64,000 nucleotides of DNA from Streptomyces sp. ITFR-16. GTDB lineage: Bacteria; Actinomycetota; Actinomycetes; Streptomycetales; Streptomycetaceae. The notes beneath the pieces are model-generated. The model was given only the letters and a program-made list of their open reading frames with translations, was not told the origin of the DNA and made no database searches. The stretch is taken from assembly GCF_031844705.1 (NCBI RefSeq), contig NZ_CP134609.1, positions 7,564,001-7,628,000 of the forward strand, written 5' to 3'. How positions within the stretch are numbered: position 1 is the stretch's first letter; each line of letters begins with the position of its first letter. Made by a program: the position numbers and the translations under genes. Of this stretch, positions 35,318 through 42,753 are shown piece after piece.

Positions 35318-36552
35318 GCACCCGAAAGGCCAGGCGCACCGTCGTCACCGGCATCGGCGTCGTCGCCCCCAACGGGGCGAGCACCGAGGCGTTCTGGAAG
35401 CGGACGCAGGAAGGGCTGAGCGTCCTGGACCGGGTCACCCGCGAGGGCTGCGAGAAGCTGCCGCTGCATGTGGCCGGCGAGGTCAGGGGCTTCGACCCGG
35501 TCTCGCTGATCGAGGAGCGCTACCTCGTCCAGACCGACCGGTTCACCCACTTCGCGATGGCCGCGGCCGACATGGCCCTGGACGACGCACGGCTGGGCCG
35601 CGCCGATTACGAGGACGAGCCGTTCAGCGTGGGCGTGGTCACCGCGGCCGGGTCCGGCGGCGGCGAGTTCGGCCAGCGCGAACTGCAGCGGCTGTGGGGC
35701 CAGGGCTCCAAGTACGTCGGCCCCTACCAGTCGATCGCCTGGTTCTACGCGGCCAGCACCGGCCAGATCTCCATCCGCGGCGGCTTCAAGGGGCCGTGCG
35801 GGGTGGTGGCCAGCGACGAGGCCGGCGGCCTGGACGCGCTGGCGCACGCCGGCCGGTCCATCGCGCGCGGCACCGACGCGGTGGTGGTCGGCGCGGCCGA
35901 GGCCCCGCTCGCGCCCTACTCCGTCGTCTGCCAGCTCGGCTACCGCGACCTGAGCGCCTGCGAGGAACCCGACCGGGCCTACCGCCCGTTCACCGCGGAC
36001 GCCTGCGGATTCGTGCCCGCCGAGGGCGGCGCGATGTTCGTCCTGGAGGAGCAGGAGTCCGCCCGGGAGCGCGGCGCCCGGATCAGGGCCGAAGTCGCCG
36101 GACACGCCGCCACGTTCACCACCGCGATGCGCTGGGAGGAGTCCCGCGAGGGCCTCGCCCACGCCATCGAGGGGGCCCTGCGGGAGGCCGGCGTCGCGCC
36201 CGAGGAGATCGACGTGGTCTTCGCGGACGCGCTCGGCGTACCCGCCGCCGACCGGGCCGAGGCACTGGCCGTCGCCGACGCGCTCGGCGCGCACGGCCGG
36301 CGGGTCCCGGTGACCGCGCCCAAGACCGGCATCGGGCGCGCCTACTGCGGGGCGCCCGTGCTGGACGCCGCCGCAGCCGTCCTCGCCATGGAGAACGGCC
36401 TGGTCCCGCCCACGCCCAACGTCTTCGAGGTCTGCCACGACCTCGACGTCGTCACCGGCCGGGCCCGCCCCGCCGAGCTGCGCACGGCCCTCGTGCTCAG
36501 CCGCGGCCTCATGGGGTCCAACGCGGCGATGGTGCTGCGGCGCCCCGCGTGA
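35314..36552 (+). CDS. whiE-ORFIV: Type II PKS chain-length factor / KS-beta (WhiE ORFIV-like)
   Basis: This 412-residue partner of the ketosynthase determines chain length. The position equivalent to the KS Cys is Glu169 (ASDEAGGLDAL), whereas most antibiotic chain-length factors carry Gln there. The motif spacing is otherwise conserved, including the AGSGGGEFGQRE and APKTGIGRAYCG regions. The ATG at 35314 overlaps the KS-alpha stop, supporting heterodimer formation by coupled synthesis. Spore-pigment systems usually make long chains (about 12 acetate units), but that number cannot be read from the sequence. Confidence 0.92.
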   Translation: MSTRKARRTVVTGIGVVAPNGASTEAFWKRTQEGLSVLDRVTREGCEKLPLHVAGEVRGFDPVSLIEERYLVQTDRFTHFAMAAADMALDDARLGRADYEDEPFSVGVVTAAGSGGGEFGQRELQRLWGQGSKYVGPYQSIAWFYAASTGQISIRGGFKGPCGVVASDEAGGLDALAHAGRSIARGTDAVVVGAAEAPLAPYSVVCQLGYRDLSACEEPDRAYRPFTADACGFVPAEGGAMFVLEEQESARERGARIRAEVAGHAATFTTAMRWEESREGLAHAIEGALREAGVAPEEIDVVFADALGVPAADRAEALAVADALGAHGRRVPVTAPKTGIGRAYCGAPVLDAAAAVLAMENGLVPPTPNVFEVCHDLDVVTGRARPAELRTALVLSRGLMGSNAAMVLRRPA

Positions 36553-36589
36553 GCCCCACCGACACCCCTTGTCCGAAGGAGCAGTCCCC

Positions 36590-36847
36590 ATGACCGAACG
36601 ACTGACGTATGAAGAGCTCGCCGCGCTGATGAAGAAGGGCGCCGGACTGACCGTCGACCCCAAGGAGATGGAGAACCGCTCCGGCACCGCCTTCGACGAG
36701 TTCGGCCTCGACTCGCTGGGCCTCCTCGGCATCGTCGGCGTCCTGGAGAACCGGCACGGACAGCCGCTGCCGGCCGACGCCGACCGGTGCAAGACGCCCC
36801 GCGAGTTCCTCGACCTCGTCAACAACACCCTCGTGACAGGAGCCTGA
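36590..36847 (+). CDS. whiE-ORFV: Acyl carrier protein (WhiE ORFV-like)
   Basis: An 85-residue ACP. The phosphopantetheine attachment site is Ser42 in EFGLDSLGLLG. The four-helix layout is complete and the length is typical for type II PKS ACPs (80-90). The ATG at 36590 follows AAGGAG at 7-8 nt; an in-frame ATG 21 bp earlier (36569) lacks such a site and adds unconserved residues. It carries the growing polyketide between the KS pair and the cyclases. Confidence 0.93.
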   Translation: MTERLTYEELAALMKKGAGLTVDPKEMENRSGTAFDEFGLDSLGLLGIVGVLENRHGQPLPADADRCKTPREFLDLVNNTLVTGA

Positions 36848-36848
36848 A

Positions 36849-37328
36849 GTGTCCGGACACACCGAGAACGAGATCGTCATCGCCGCGCCCCTGGACCTGG
36901 TCTGGGACATGACGAACGATCTGGAGAACTGGCCCCAGCTGTTCAGCGAGTACGCCTCGGTCGAGGTCATCGAGCGCGACGGCGAGCGGACCACCTTCCG
37001 CCTGACCATGCACCCCGACGAGAACGACAAGGTGTGGAGCTGGGTCTCCGAGCGCACCACGGACCGCGCCGGGCGCGCCGTCCGGGCCCGCCGCGTCGAG
37101 CCCGGCCCCTTCCAGCACATGGACATCCACTGGGAGTACTCCGAGGCCCCCGGCGGCACCCGGATGCGCTGGACGCAGGACTTCGCGATGCGCCCCGACG
37201 CCCCGGTCGACGACGCGTGGATGACGGACAACATCAACCGCAACTCCCGCGTCCAGATGGAGCTCATCCGCGACAAGATCGAGCAGCGCGACCGCGAGCG
37301 CCGTACGGCGGCGGTCCCCGCCAACTGA
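36849..37328 (+). CDS. whiE-ORFVI: Polyketide aromatase/cyclase, SRPBCC fold (WhiE ORFVI-like)
   Basis: A 159-residue monodomain helix-grip (START/SRPBCC) cyclase. Signatures are IVIAAPLDLVWDMTNDLENWP at the start and RWTQDFAMRPDAPVDDAWM before the long C-terminal helix. These enzymes fold and aromatise the first ring of the nascent polyketide, normally C9-C14 in WhiE-type systems. The GTG at 36849 comes one base after the ACP stop, so translation is coupled. The monodomain architecture fits non-reducing PKS clusters, which agrees with the absence of a ketoreductase gene. Confidence 0.9.
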   Translation: MSGHTENEIVIAAPLDLVWDMTNDLENWPQLFSEYASVEVIERDGERTTFRLTMHPDENDKVWSWVSERTTDRAGRAVRARRVEPGPFQHMDIHWEYSEAPGGTRMRWTQDFAMRPDAPVDDAWMTDNINRNSRVQMELIRDKIEQRDRERRTAAVPAN

Positions 37329-37401
37329 CGCACCGTCCGACGACGGCCCGCCCCGGCCCCCCGGCCGGGCCCCGGACCGGGTACCAGAAAGGCATCGCCC
37401 G

Positions 37402-37734
37402 ATGCACCACGCCCTGATCGTCGCCCGGATGGCACCGGAGTCCGCGCCGGACATCGCCGAGCTGTTCGCCTCCTCCGACAGCGGTGAGCTGCCGCACCTG
37501 GTGGGCGTCACCCGGCGCAAGCTGTTCCAGTTCGGCGACGTCTACCTGCATCTCATCGAGTCCGAGCGCCCGCCCGGCCCGGAGATCGCCAAGGTGACCG
37601 AGCACCCGGAGTTCAAGAACATCAGCGACCGGCTCACTGCCTTCGTCAGCCCCTACGACCCGCAGACCTGGCGGGGGCCGAAGGACGCGATGGCCCAGGA
37701 GTTCTACCGCTGGGAGCGCGACGCCGGCGCGTGA
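37402..37734 (+). CDS. whiE-ORFVII: TcmI-family polyketide cyclase (WhiE ORFVII-like)
   Basis: A 110-residue ferredoxin-fold cyclase of the TcmI/ActVA-like small family, starting MHHALIVARM. The signature region GVTRRKLFQFGDVYLHLIE and terminal DAMAQEFYRWE are typical. It catalyses a later ring closure of the aromatic polyketide. AGAAAGG about 10 nt upstream is a weak ribosome-binding site. It is the last plus-strand gene of the pigment operon; a strong bidirectional hairpin follows within 10 bp. Confidence 0.9.
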   Translation: MHHALIVARMAPESAPDIAELFASSDSGELPHLVGVTRRKLFQFGDVYLHLIESERPPGPEIAKVTEHPEFKNISDRLTAFVSPYDPQTWRGPKDAMAQEFYRWERDAGA

Positions 37735-37741
37735 CGACGAC

Positions 37742-37783
37742 GACCGCCCCGGGTCCGGCCACTTGGCCGGACCCGGGGCGGTC
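37742..37783. terminator. Bidirectional terminator at the end of the whiE operon
   Basis: A perfect 19-bp inverted repeat (37742-37760 and 37765-37783) with a 4-nt loop ACTT. It lies between the convergent cyclase and methyltransferase genes and probably ends both transcripts. Confidence 0.8.
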
Positions 37784-37806
37784 CCATGTGCCGCCGGGTC
37801 CCGGGG

Positions 37807-38865
37807 TCAGTCGGGGACCACGCACTCGAACGCGTGGAGGTACGGGTTGACCGGCCGGACCTCACCGATCAGCAGCCCGGCGTCCGACAGCCGCTCCACG
37901 AGGCTCTGCCGGGTGTGCTTGGCACCGCCGACGTTCAGGAGCAGCAGCAGGTCCATCGCGGTGGTGAACCGCATGGACGGGGTGTCGTCGACGAGGTTCT
38001 CGATGACGACGACCCGGGCACCCGGACGGGCCGCCGCGACGACACTGGCGAGCGCCCGGCGGGTGCTGTCGTCGTCCCACTCCAGGATGTTCTTGATGAT
38101 GTAGAGATCGGCCGCCACCGGAATGCCCTCCCGGCAGTCCCCGGCCACGATCGCCGCCCGGCCGGCCAGCGAACCGCCCTCGCGCAGCCGCTCGTCGGCC
38201 CGGGCGATCACCCCCGGCAGGTCCATCAGGGTGCCGCGGACCGACGGGTGCTTCTCCAGCAGGCTCGCCAGGACGTGCCCCTGGCCGCCGCCGATGTCGG
38301 CGACCACGGACACCCCGGTGAGGTCGAGCAGCGCGGCGACGTCCAGCGCGGACTGCACGCTGGAGGTCGTCATGGCGCGGTTGAACACCTGGGCGGACTC
38401 GTGGGCGTCCTGGTGCAGGTAGTCGAAGAACTCCTTGCCGAACACGTCCTCGAAGACGTTCCCGCCGGTGCGCACGGCGTCGTCCAGCCGGGGCCAGACC
38501 TCCCACGTCCAGGGCTCCGTGCACCACAGCGAGATGTACCGCAGGCTCTGCGGGTCGTCCTCGCGCAGCAGCCGGGACATGTCGGTGTGGGCGAAGGTTC
38601 CGTCGGCGTTCTCGCTGAAGACGCCGTAGCAGGACAGGGCGCGCAGCAGCCGCCGCAGCGGCTCCGGCTCGGTCTTGACCGCCGCGGCCAGCTCGGCGGC
38701 GGTGGCGGGCGTCTCGCCGAGCGCGTCGGCCACGCCCAGCCGGGCCGCCGCGCGCACGGCGGCGGAGCGGGCGGCGCCGAACACGATCTCGCGCAGCCGC
38801 ATCGCCGGCTGCGGGGTGGGAAGGGGCTGGACGGGAGTGGTGGGGGTGGGGCTCACGGTGGTCAT
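37807..38865 (-). CDS. O-methyltransferase (class I, dimerising; Methyltransf_2 type)
   Basis: A 352-residue SAM-dependent methyltransferase like those that tailor aromatic polyketides. The N-terminal winged-helix dimerisation domain (about 20-110) includes GVADALGETPATAAELA. The SAM loop is VADIGGGQGHVLASLLEKHP. The usual LHDW catalytic-His motif of plant-type O-methyltransferases is KNILEWDDD here, with no His, so the mechanism may differ; some relatives in anthracycline pathways also lack it. The ATG at 38865 is preferred over an upstream in-frame start because the gene body begins at MTTVSPTPT. It lies 35 bp downstream of a beta-helix gene and convergent with whiE, so a role in pigment tailoring is plausible but unproven. 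Confidence 0.85.
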   Translation of the reverse strand: MTTVSPTPTTPVQPLPTPQPAMRLREIVFGAARSAAVRAAARLGVADALGETPATAAELAAAVKTEPEPLRRLLRALSCYGVFSENADGTFAHTDMSRLLREDDPQSLRYISLWCTEPWTWEVWPRLDDAVRTGGNVFEDVFGKEFFDYLHQDAHESAQVFNRAMTTSSVQSALDVAALLDLTGVSVVADIGGGQGHVLASLLEKHPSVRGTLMDLPGVIARADERLREGGSLAGRAAIVAGDCREGIPVAADLYIIKNILEWDDDSTRRALASVVAAARPGARVVVIENLVDDTPSMRFTTAMDLLLLLNVGGAKHTRQSLVERLSDAGLLIGEVRPVNPYLHAFECVVPD

Positions 38866-38900
38866 ACCGTCTCGCTTCTCCTTGTGCGGGGGGTCACCGG

Positions 38901-39974
38901 TCAGCACAGCCCGGCCGGTGCGGAGGTCGTGCAGACATTGCCGGTGAAGCGGTTGCCCGTACCGGTGTCCCGGTCGGCCAGGTCCGCCGGCTGATTGCCC
39001 AGAACCACGTTGCCGCTGACGGTGTTGTCGGTGTTCTTCGCGCCCACGAAGCTCTTGAACAGCACGACGCCGCCCGAGAGCGGGGTGTCACCCACGTTGT
39101 CGCGGATCTCGTTGGACCGCACCTCGGTGGACTCGGTGCCGGTCAGCACGATCCCGGAGCCCTGGATCGCGGGCAGCCGGTCGGTGGCGGCACAGAACTT
39201 GTTGTTGCCGGTGATCCGGTTGGACCGGACGCTCATGGCACCGGCCCGCGGGGTGCCCTCGTCGCCCACGACGAACACCCCGCTGCAGTTGGCGGTGAAG
39301 TCGTTGTCGCGCACCGACAGGTTCCGCACCCGCCGCGCGGTGAACCCGATCCGGTTGTCCGTCACGGTGTTGCCCCGGACCCGGGTGCCGCCGGTGTCGG
39401 TGGCCCCGCCCTCCTCGTCGACGCTGTTGGCGACGAAGATCCCCGCGTCACCGTTGGAGCGGGCGGTGTTGTCCCGGAGGTCGGAGCGGGTGGACCGCTG
39501 CTGCGCGATGCCCCAGACGCCGTTGGACGCCGAGGTGACCGACCGGACCTCCAGCCGGTCCGTCCAGGACGCCCAGACGCCGCTGGCGGCGAACCCGGAG
39601 ACGGCCAGCGACCGGACGGACACCCCGTCCACGGTGTGCTGGGCCGTGCCCAGCACACAGACTCCGTTGCCGGCCTTCGCGCAGGCGTTGTCCGGCTGCG
39701 CCCCGCTCGCGCCCGGCACGATGACCGTACGGTCGCCGGAGCCGCGCAGGGTCAGTCCCGGCGTGCTGATCAGCACGCTCTCCCGGTAGGTGCCGGGCCG
39801 GACGAGCACGGTGTCCCCGGGCCGCGCCGCGTCGACGGCCGCCTGGATCGACTGGCCCGGCCGCACGACCCGCACGCCCGGGGCGTCGGCGGATGCGGTG
39901 GCCGCGGCGGTGCCCAGACCGGCGGCAGAGACGGCGGCGATGCCCACGAGGCAGGTGATGTGTCGTTTCCTCAT
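38901..39974 (-). CDS. Exported right-handed beta-helix protein
   Basis: A 357-residue protein with a Sec signal (cleavage near ATASADAP). The opening VVRPGQSIQAAVDAARPGDTV and RPGTYRESVLI are standard for parallel beta-helix repeats. NosD-like/PbH1 units follow, rich in N-D-N turns (VRGNTVTDNRIGF, VRDNDFTANCSGV, VRSNRITGNNKFC, VRSNEIRDNVGDT, VSGNVVLGNQPAD). No catalytic residues can be assigned. It may bind or cleave a polysaccharide of the hyphal or spore surface. It shares its operon with the methyltransferase gene (35 bp apart). Confidence 0.8.
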   Translation of the reverse strand: MRKRHITCLVGIAAVSAAGLGTAAATASADAPGVRVVRPGQSIQAAVDAARPGDTVLVRPGTYRESVLISTPGLTLRGSGDRTVIVPGASGAQPDNACAKAGNGVCVLGTAQHTVDGVSVRSLAVSGFAASGVWASWTDRLEVRSVTSASNGVWGIAQQRSTRSDLRDNTARSNGDAGIFVANSVDEEGGATDTGGTRVRGNTVTDNRIGFTARRVRNLSVRDNDFTANCSGVFVVGDEGTPRAGAMSVRSNRITGNNKFCAATDRLPAIQGSGIVLTGTESTEVRSNEIRDNVGDTPLSGGVVLFKSFVGAKNTDNTVSGNVVLGNQPADLADRDTGTGNRFTGNVCTTSAPAGLC

Positions 39975-40142
39975 GAGCCGAAGCTATGGGCGATCACCCC
40001 CCGATGCCACGCAGGGTGAGCGGTTGGACACGGGACGCGCCCGAATGGCTTACGCCATCGGGGCCGCCCCGCGTCCGCCGTGCACGCGGGGCCGTGCACT
40101 CGGGTGATTCGCGCGCGGTCCGGGCCCGGCGCGGCGGCCGTC
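39975..40142. other. Intergenic region upstream of the beta-helix gene
   Basis: 168 bp without a gene, between the beta-helix start and the end of the fadD19-like gene, both minus strand. It must hold the beta-helix promoter. The only ordered element seen is the short inverted repeat ATGGCTTACGCCAT (40045-40058). Confidence 0.4.
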
Positions 40143-41771
40143 TCAGCCCTCGGCCGGACCGGCGGGCGCGACGACCGAGCGGGCCCAGCGGTAGTCCGCC
40201 TTGCCGCTGGGGGAGCGCCGGATCTGCGGGGCGATCACCAGACGGCGGGGGATCTTGTACCCGGCCAGCCGGGTACGGCAGTGTGCCTGGACCTCGTCGA
40301 GCGAGGGCGCGTCGGCGCCTTCCCGTAGCTGCACCACGGCGGCGACCTGACTGCCCCAGCGGGCGTCCGGGGCGCCCGCGACCAGCGCGTCGTACACATC
40401 GGGGTGCGACTTCAGCGCCTGCTCGACCTCCTCCGGATACACCTTCTCGCCGCCGGTGTTGATGCACTGGGAACCCCGGCCGAGCACGGTGACGATGCCC
40501 TCGGCGTCGACCGTCGCCATGTCGCCGAGCAGCACCCACCGCTCGTCGCCCTTGCGGAAGAACGTCTGGGCGGTCTTGGCGGAGTCGTTGTAGTAGCCGA
40601 GCGGTACGTGACCGCGCTGGGCGATCCGCCCCGGCTCGCCCGGGGCCACCGGCTCGTAGGTCGCCGGATCGACCACCTCGGTACGGGAGTTGACCCGGAG
40701 ACGAAAGCCGTTCCGAGGGCTTGAGTCGGCCGTCGCGGTGCCGTTGAAGCCGGACTCGGAGGAGCCGAAGTTGTTCAGCAGCATCACGTTCGGCACCAGC
40801 GCCTGGAACTCCGCCCGCACCGAGTCGGACATGATCGCGCCGGAGCTGGAGACCGAGAAGAGCGCCGAGCAGTCGGTGCCCTTCAGCGGCCCCTTCAGTG
40901 CGTCGATCAGCGGGCGCAGCATCGCGTCGCCCACCAGCGACACACTGGTGACCCGCTCCTTCTCGATCGTACGGAGCACCTCGTGCGGGACGAACTTGCG
41001 GTGCAGGACGACTCGTTGGCCGAAGTTGAAAGCGATGAACGCGGTGAGCGTCGAGGTGCCGTGCATCAGCGGGGGAGTGGGGAAGAAGGTGATGCCGTCC
41101 CCGCCGGCGGCCACCCGCTCGGCCAGCTCCTGCGGCGTTCTGACGGGGTCCCCGGTGGGTGCGCCGCCGCCGAGACCGGCGAAGAACAGGTCCTCCTGAC
41201 GCCACATCACCCCTTTGGGCATGCCCGTGGTGCCGCCGGTGTAGATGATGAACTGGTCATCGGGCGAGCGGGGTGCGAAGCCGCGCCCCGGATCCCCGGC
41301 GGCCTCCGCCGCGGTGAACGCGACGGCGTCCGGCCCGGTCCACTCCCGCGCGCCCGCGCCGGTCCGCACCAGATGGCGGAGTTTCGGCGCCCGGGGCGCG
41401 GCGGCGGCGACGCGCTCGTCGAACTCGGCGTCGAAGACGAGGGCCGCCAGATCCGCGTCCCGGTAGAGGTAGACCAACTCCTCCTCGACGTAGCGGTAGT
41501 TGACGTTGACCGGCACGATGCGCGCCTTGAGGCAGGCCAGCACGGTCTGGAGGTACTCCACGCCGTTGCAGAGGTGCAGCCCCAGATGTTCACCGGGGCC
41601 GATGCCGGCGTCGACGAGGTGGTGGGCGAGCCGGTTCGCGGCGGCGTCGAGCTGCGCGTACGTGAGCCTGCGCTCGGCGCCCGTACCGGGGTGGTCGAGG
41701 TGGACGAGCGCCTCGCGGTCCGGGACAGCGTCGACGACCGATTCGAACAGGTCGGCAAGGTTGTACTCCAC
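40143..41771 (-). CDS. Acyl-CoA synthetase, FadD19-like (steroid/long side-chain type)
   Basis: A 542-residue AMP-forming ligase. P-loop YTGGTTGMPKGVMWR, NNFGSSESGFNG (A5), LLGDMATVDAEGIVTVLGRGS (A7), INTGGEKVYPEEVE (A8) and PSGKADYRWA with the catalytic Lys. These motifs, especially the paired TGGTTGMPKGVMW and SGKADYRWA, resemble mycobacterial FadD19, which activates C3 side chains of cholesterol and related sterols. The neighbouring genes (echA19-, Rv3521-, ltp4- and ltp3-like) reinforce that comparison. The start is GTG at 41771 with GGAGGA 4 nt upstream. Substrate specificity is inferred from similarity and context only. Confidence 0.85.
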   Translation of the reverse strand: MEYNLADLFESVVDAVPDREALVHLDHPGTGAERRLTYAQLDAAANRLAHHLVDAGIGPGEHLGLHLCNGVEYLQTVLACLKARIVPVNVNYRYVEEELVYLYRDADLAALVFDAEFDERVAAAAPRAPKLRHLVRTGAGAREWTGPDAVAFTAAEAAGDPGRGFAPRSPDDQFIIYTGGTTGMPKGVMWRQEDLFFAGLGGGAPTGDPVRTPQELAERVAAGGDGITFFPTPPLMHGTSTLTAFIAFNFGQRVVLHRKFVPHEVLRTIEKERVTSVSLVGDAMLRPLIDALKGPLKGTDCSALFSVSSSGAIMSDSVRAEFQALVPNVMLLNNFGSSESGFNGTATADSSPRNGFRLRVNSRTEVVDPATYEPVAPGEPGRIAQRGHVPLGYYNDSAKTAQTFFRKGDERWVLLGDMATVDAEGIVTVLGRGSQCINTGGEKVYPEEVEQALKSHPDVYDALVAGAPDARWGSQVAAVVQLREGADAPSLDEVQAHCRTRLAGYKIPRRLVIAPQIRRSPSGKADYRWARSVVAPAGPAEG

Positions 41772-41857
41772 CGTTCCTCCTGACCCCGGTTGCTGAGTGG
41801 CCCGGCGGTCATTAGAGCGCCGACCGTCACAAGTGGGAAGGGGGCCCGGCGAAGAAA

Positions 41858-41874
41858 TCTGACTGACTGTCAGA
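41858..41874. promoter_or_regulatory. TCTGAC-N5-GTCAGA palindrome in the fadD19/echA19-like divergent promoter
   Basis: TCTGACTGACTGTCAGA has perfect 6-bp arms and sits 64 bp before the echA19-like start and 87 bp before the fadD19-like start. It matches the palindrome at 19802-19818 in both arms except one base, and in its flanks (AAGAAA before it, AAAA after it). Confidence 0.65.
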
Positions 41875-41901
41875 AAACTCTTGAACTGCCTCCCCGACTA
41901 C

Positions 41902-41915
41902 TGCAACCTGTTCTA
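41902..41915. promoter_or_regulatory. KstR-type box upstream of echA19-like gene
   Basis: TGCAACCTGTTCTA fits the KstR operator consensus TnnAACnnGTTnnA, known from mycobacteria and rhodococci, at every specified position. It lies 22 bp before the ATG at 41938. No kstR gene is in the window. Confidence 0.5.
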
Positions 41916-41937
41916 GCCGTGAGACGGGAGACAGACC

Positions 41938-42738
41938 ATGGGCGGTACGGAACACCTCACCGTGCAGCGCGAAGGCGCCACACTGGTGCTCACCCTGAAC
42001 AGGCCGGAGGCCAAGAACGCGCTCTCGCTGCCGATGCTGGTCGGCCTCTACGACGGCTGGCTGGCGGCCGACGCGGACGAGGAGATCCGCTCCGTCGTCC
42101 TCACCGGCGCCGGCGGCTGCTTCTGCGCCGGAATGGACCTCAAGGCCCTTGCCGGCGGCGGCATGGGGGGCGAGCGGTACCGCGACCGGATGACGGCCGA
42201 CCCCGATCTGCACTGGAAGGCCATGCTGCGCCACCACCGGCCGCGCAAACCGGTCGTCGCCGCCGTCGAGGGCCACTGCGTGGCGGGCGGCACCGAGATC
42301 CTCCAGGGCACCGACATCCGCATCGCCGGCGAGAGCGCCACCTTCGGCCTCTTCGAGGTCCGGCGCGGCCTCTTCCCCATCGGCGGCTCCACGGTCCGGC
42401 TGCCCCGCCAGATCGCCCGCACCCACGCCCTCGAAATGCTGCTCACCGGCCGCCCGTACGACGCCGCCGAGGCGGCCCGGATCGGACTGATCGGCCGCGT
42501 CGTCCCCGACGGCACCGCCCTGGACGCGGCGCTCGCCGTCGCCGAGCAGATCAACGCGTGCGGGCCGCTGGCCGTCGAGGAGGTCAAGGCCTCGGTGTAC
42601 GAGACCGCCGAGATGACCGAGACCGACGGCCTCGCCGCCGAACTGAAGCGCGGCTGGCCCGTCTTCGCCACCGCCGACGCCAAGGAGGGCGCCCGCGCCT
42701 TCGCCGAGAAGCGCCCGCCCGTCTACCGGCGGGCCTGA
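41938..42738 (+). CDS. Enoyl-CoA hydratase/crotonase, EchA19-like
   Basis: A 266-residue crotonase. The oxyanion-hole signature is CFCAGMDLKAL and the second is GGTEILQGTD. A Glu lies at the catalytic position in FGLFEVRRGLFPIGGS. The protein hydrates the double bond of acyl-CoA esters during beta-oxidation of side chains. It is the first gene of the plus-strand block. The ATG at 41938 has GGGAG 9 nt upstream. The family relation to EchA19 is supported by the neighbours, not by motif alone. Confidence 0.85.
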   Translation: MGGTEHLTVQREGATLVLTLNRPEAKNALSLPMLVGLYDGWLAADADEEIRSVVLTGAGGCFCAGMDLKALAGGGMGGERYRDRMTADPDLHWKAMLRHHRPRKPVVAAVEGHCVAGGTEILQGTDIRIAGESATFGLFEVRRGLFPIGGSTVRLPRQIARTHALEMLLTGRPYDAAEAARIGLIGRVVPDGTALDAALAVAEQINACGPLAVEEVKASVYETAEMTETDGLAAELKRGWPVFATADAKEGARAFAEKRPPVYRRA

Positions 42739-42753
42739 CTGCAGGAGGCAACC

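Noticed and set aside
32424..37734. Reading the PKS cluster as an antibiotic (angucycline/anthracycline) pathway
   Set aside because: No ketoreductase, resistance, export or pathway regulator genes are present, and the gene set and order (divergent hydroxylase, SchA/CurD protein, cupin, KS, CLF, ACP, two cyclases) match spore-pigment whiE.
40045..40058. ATGGCTTACGCCAT as an operator for the beta-helix gene
   Set aside because: Arms are only 5 bp around a 4-bp centre, which is expected by chance in a window this size; it is noted only in the intergenic entry.
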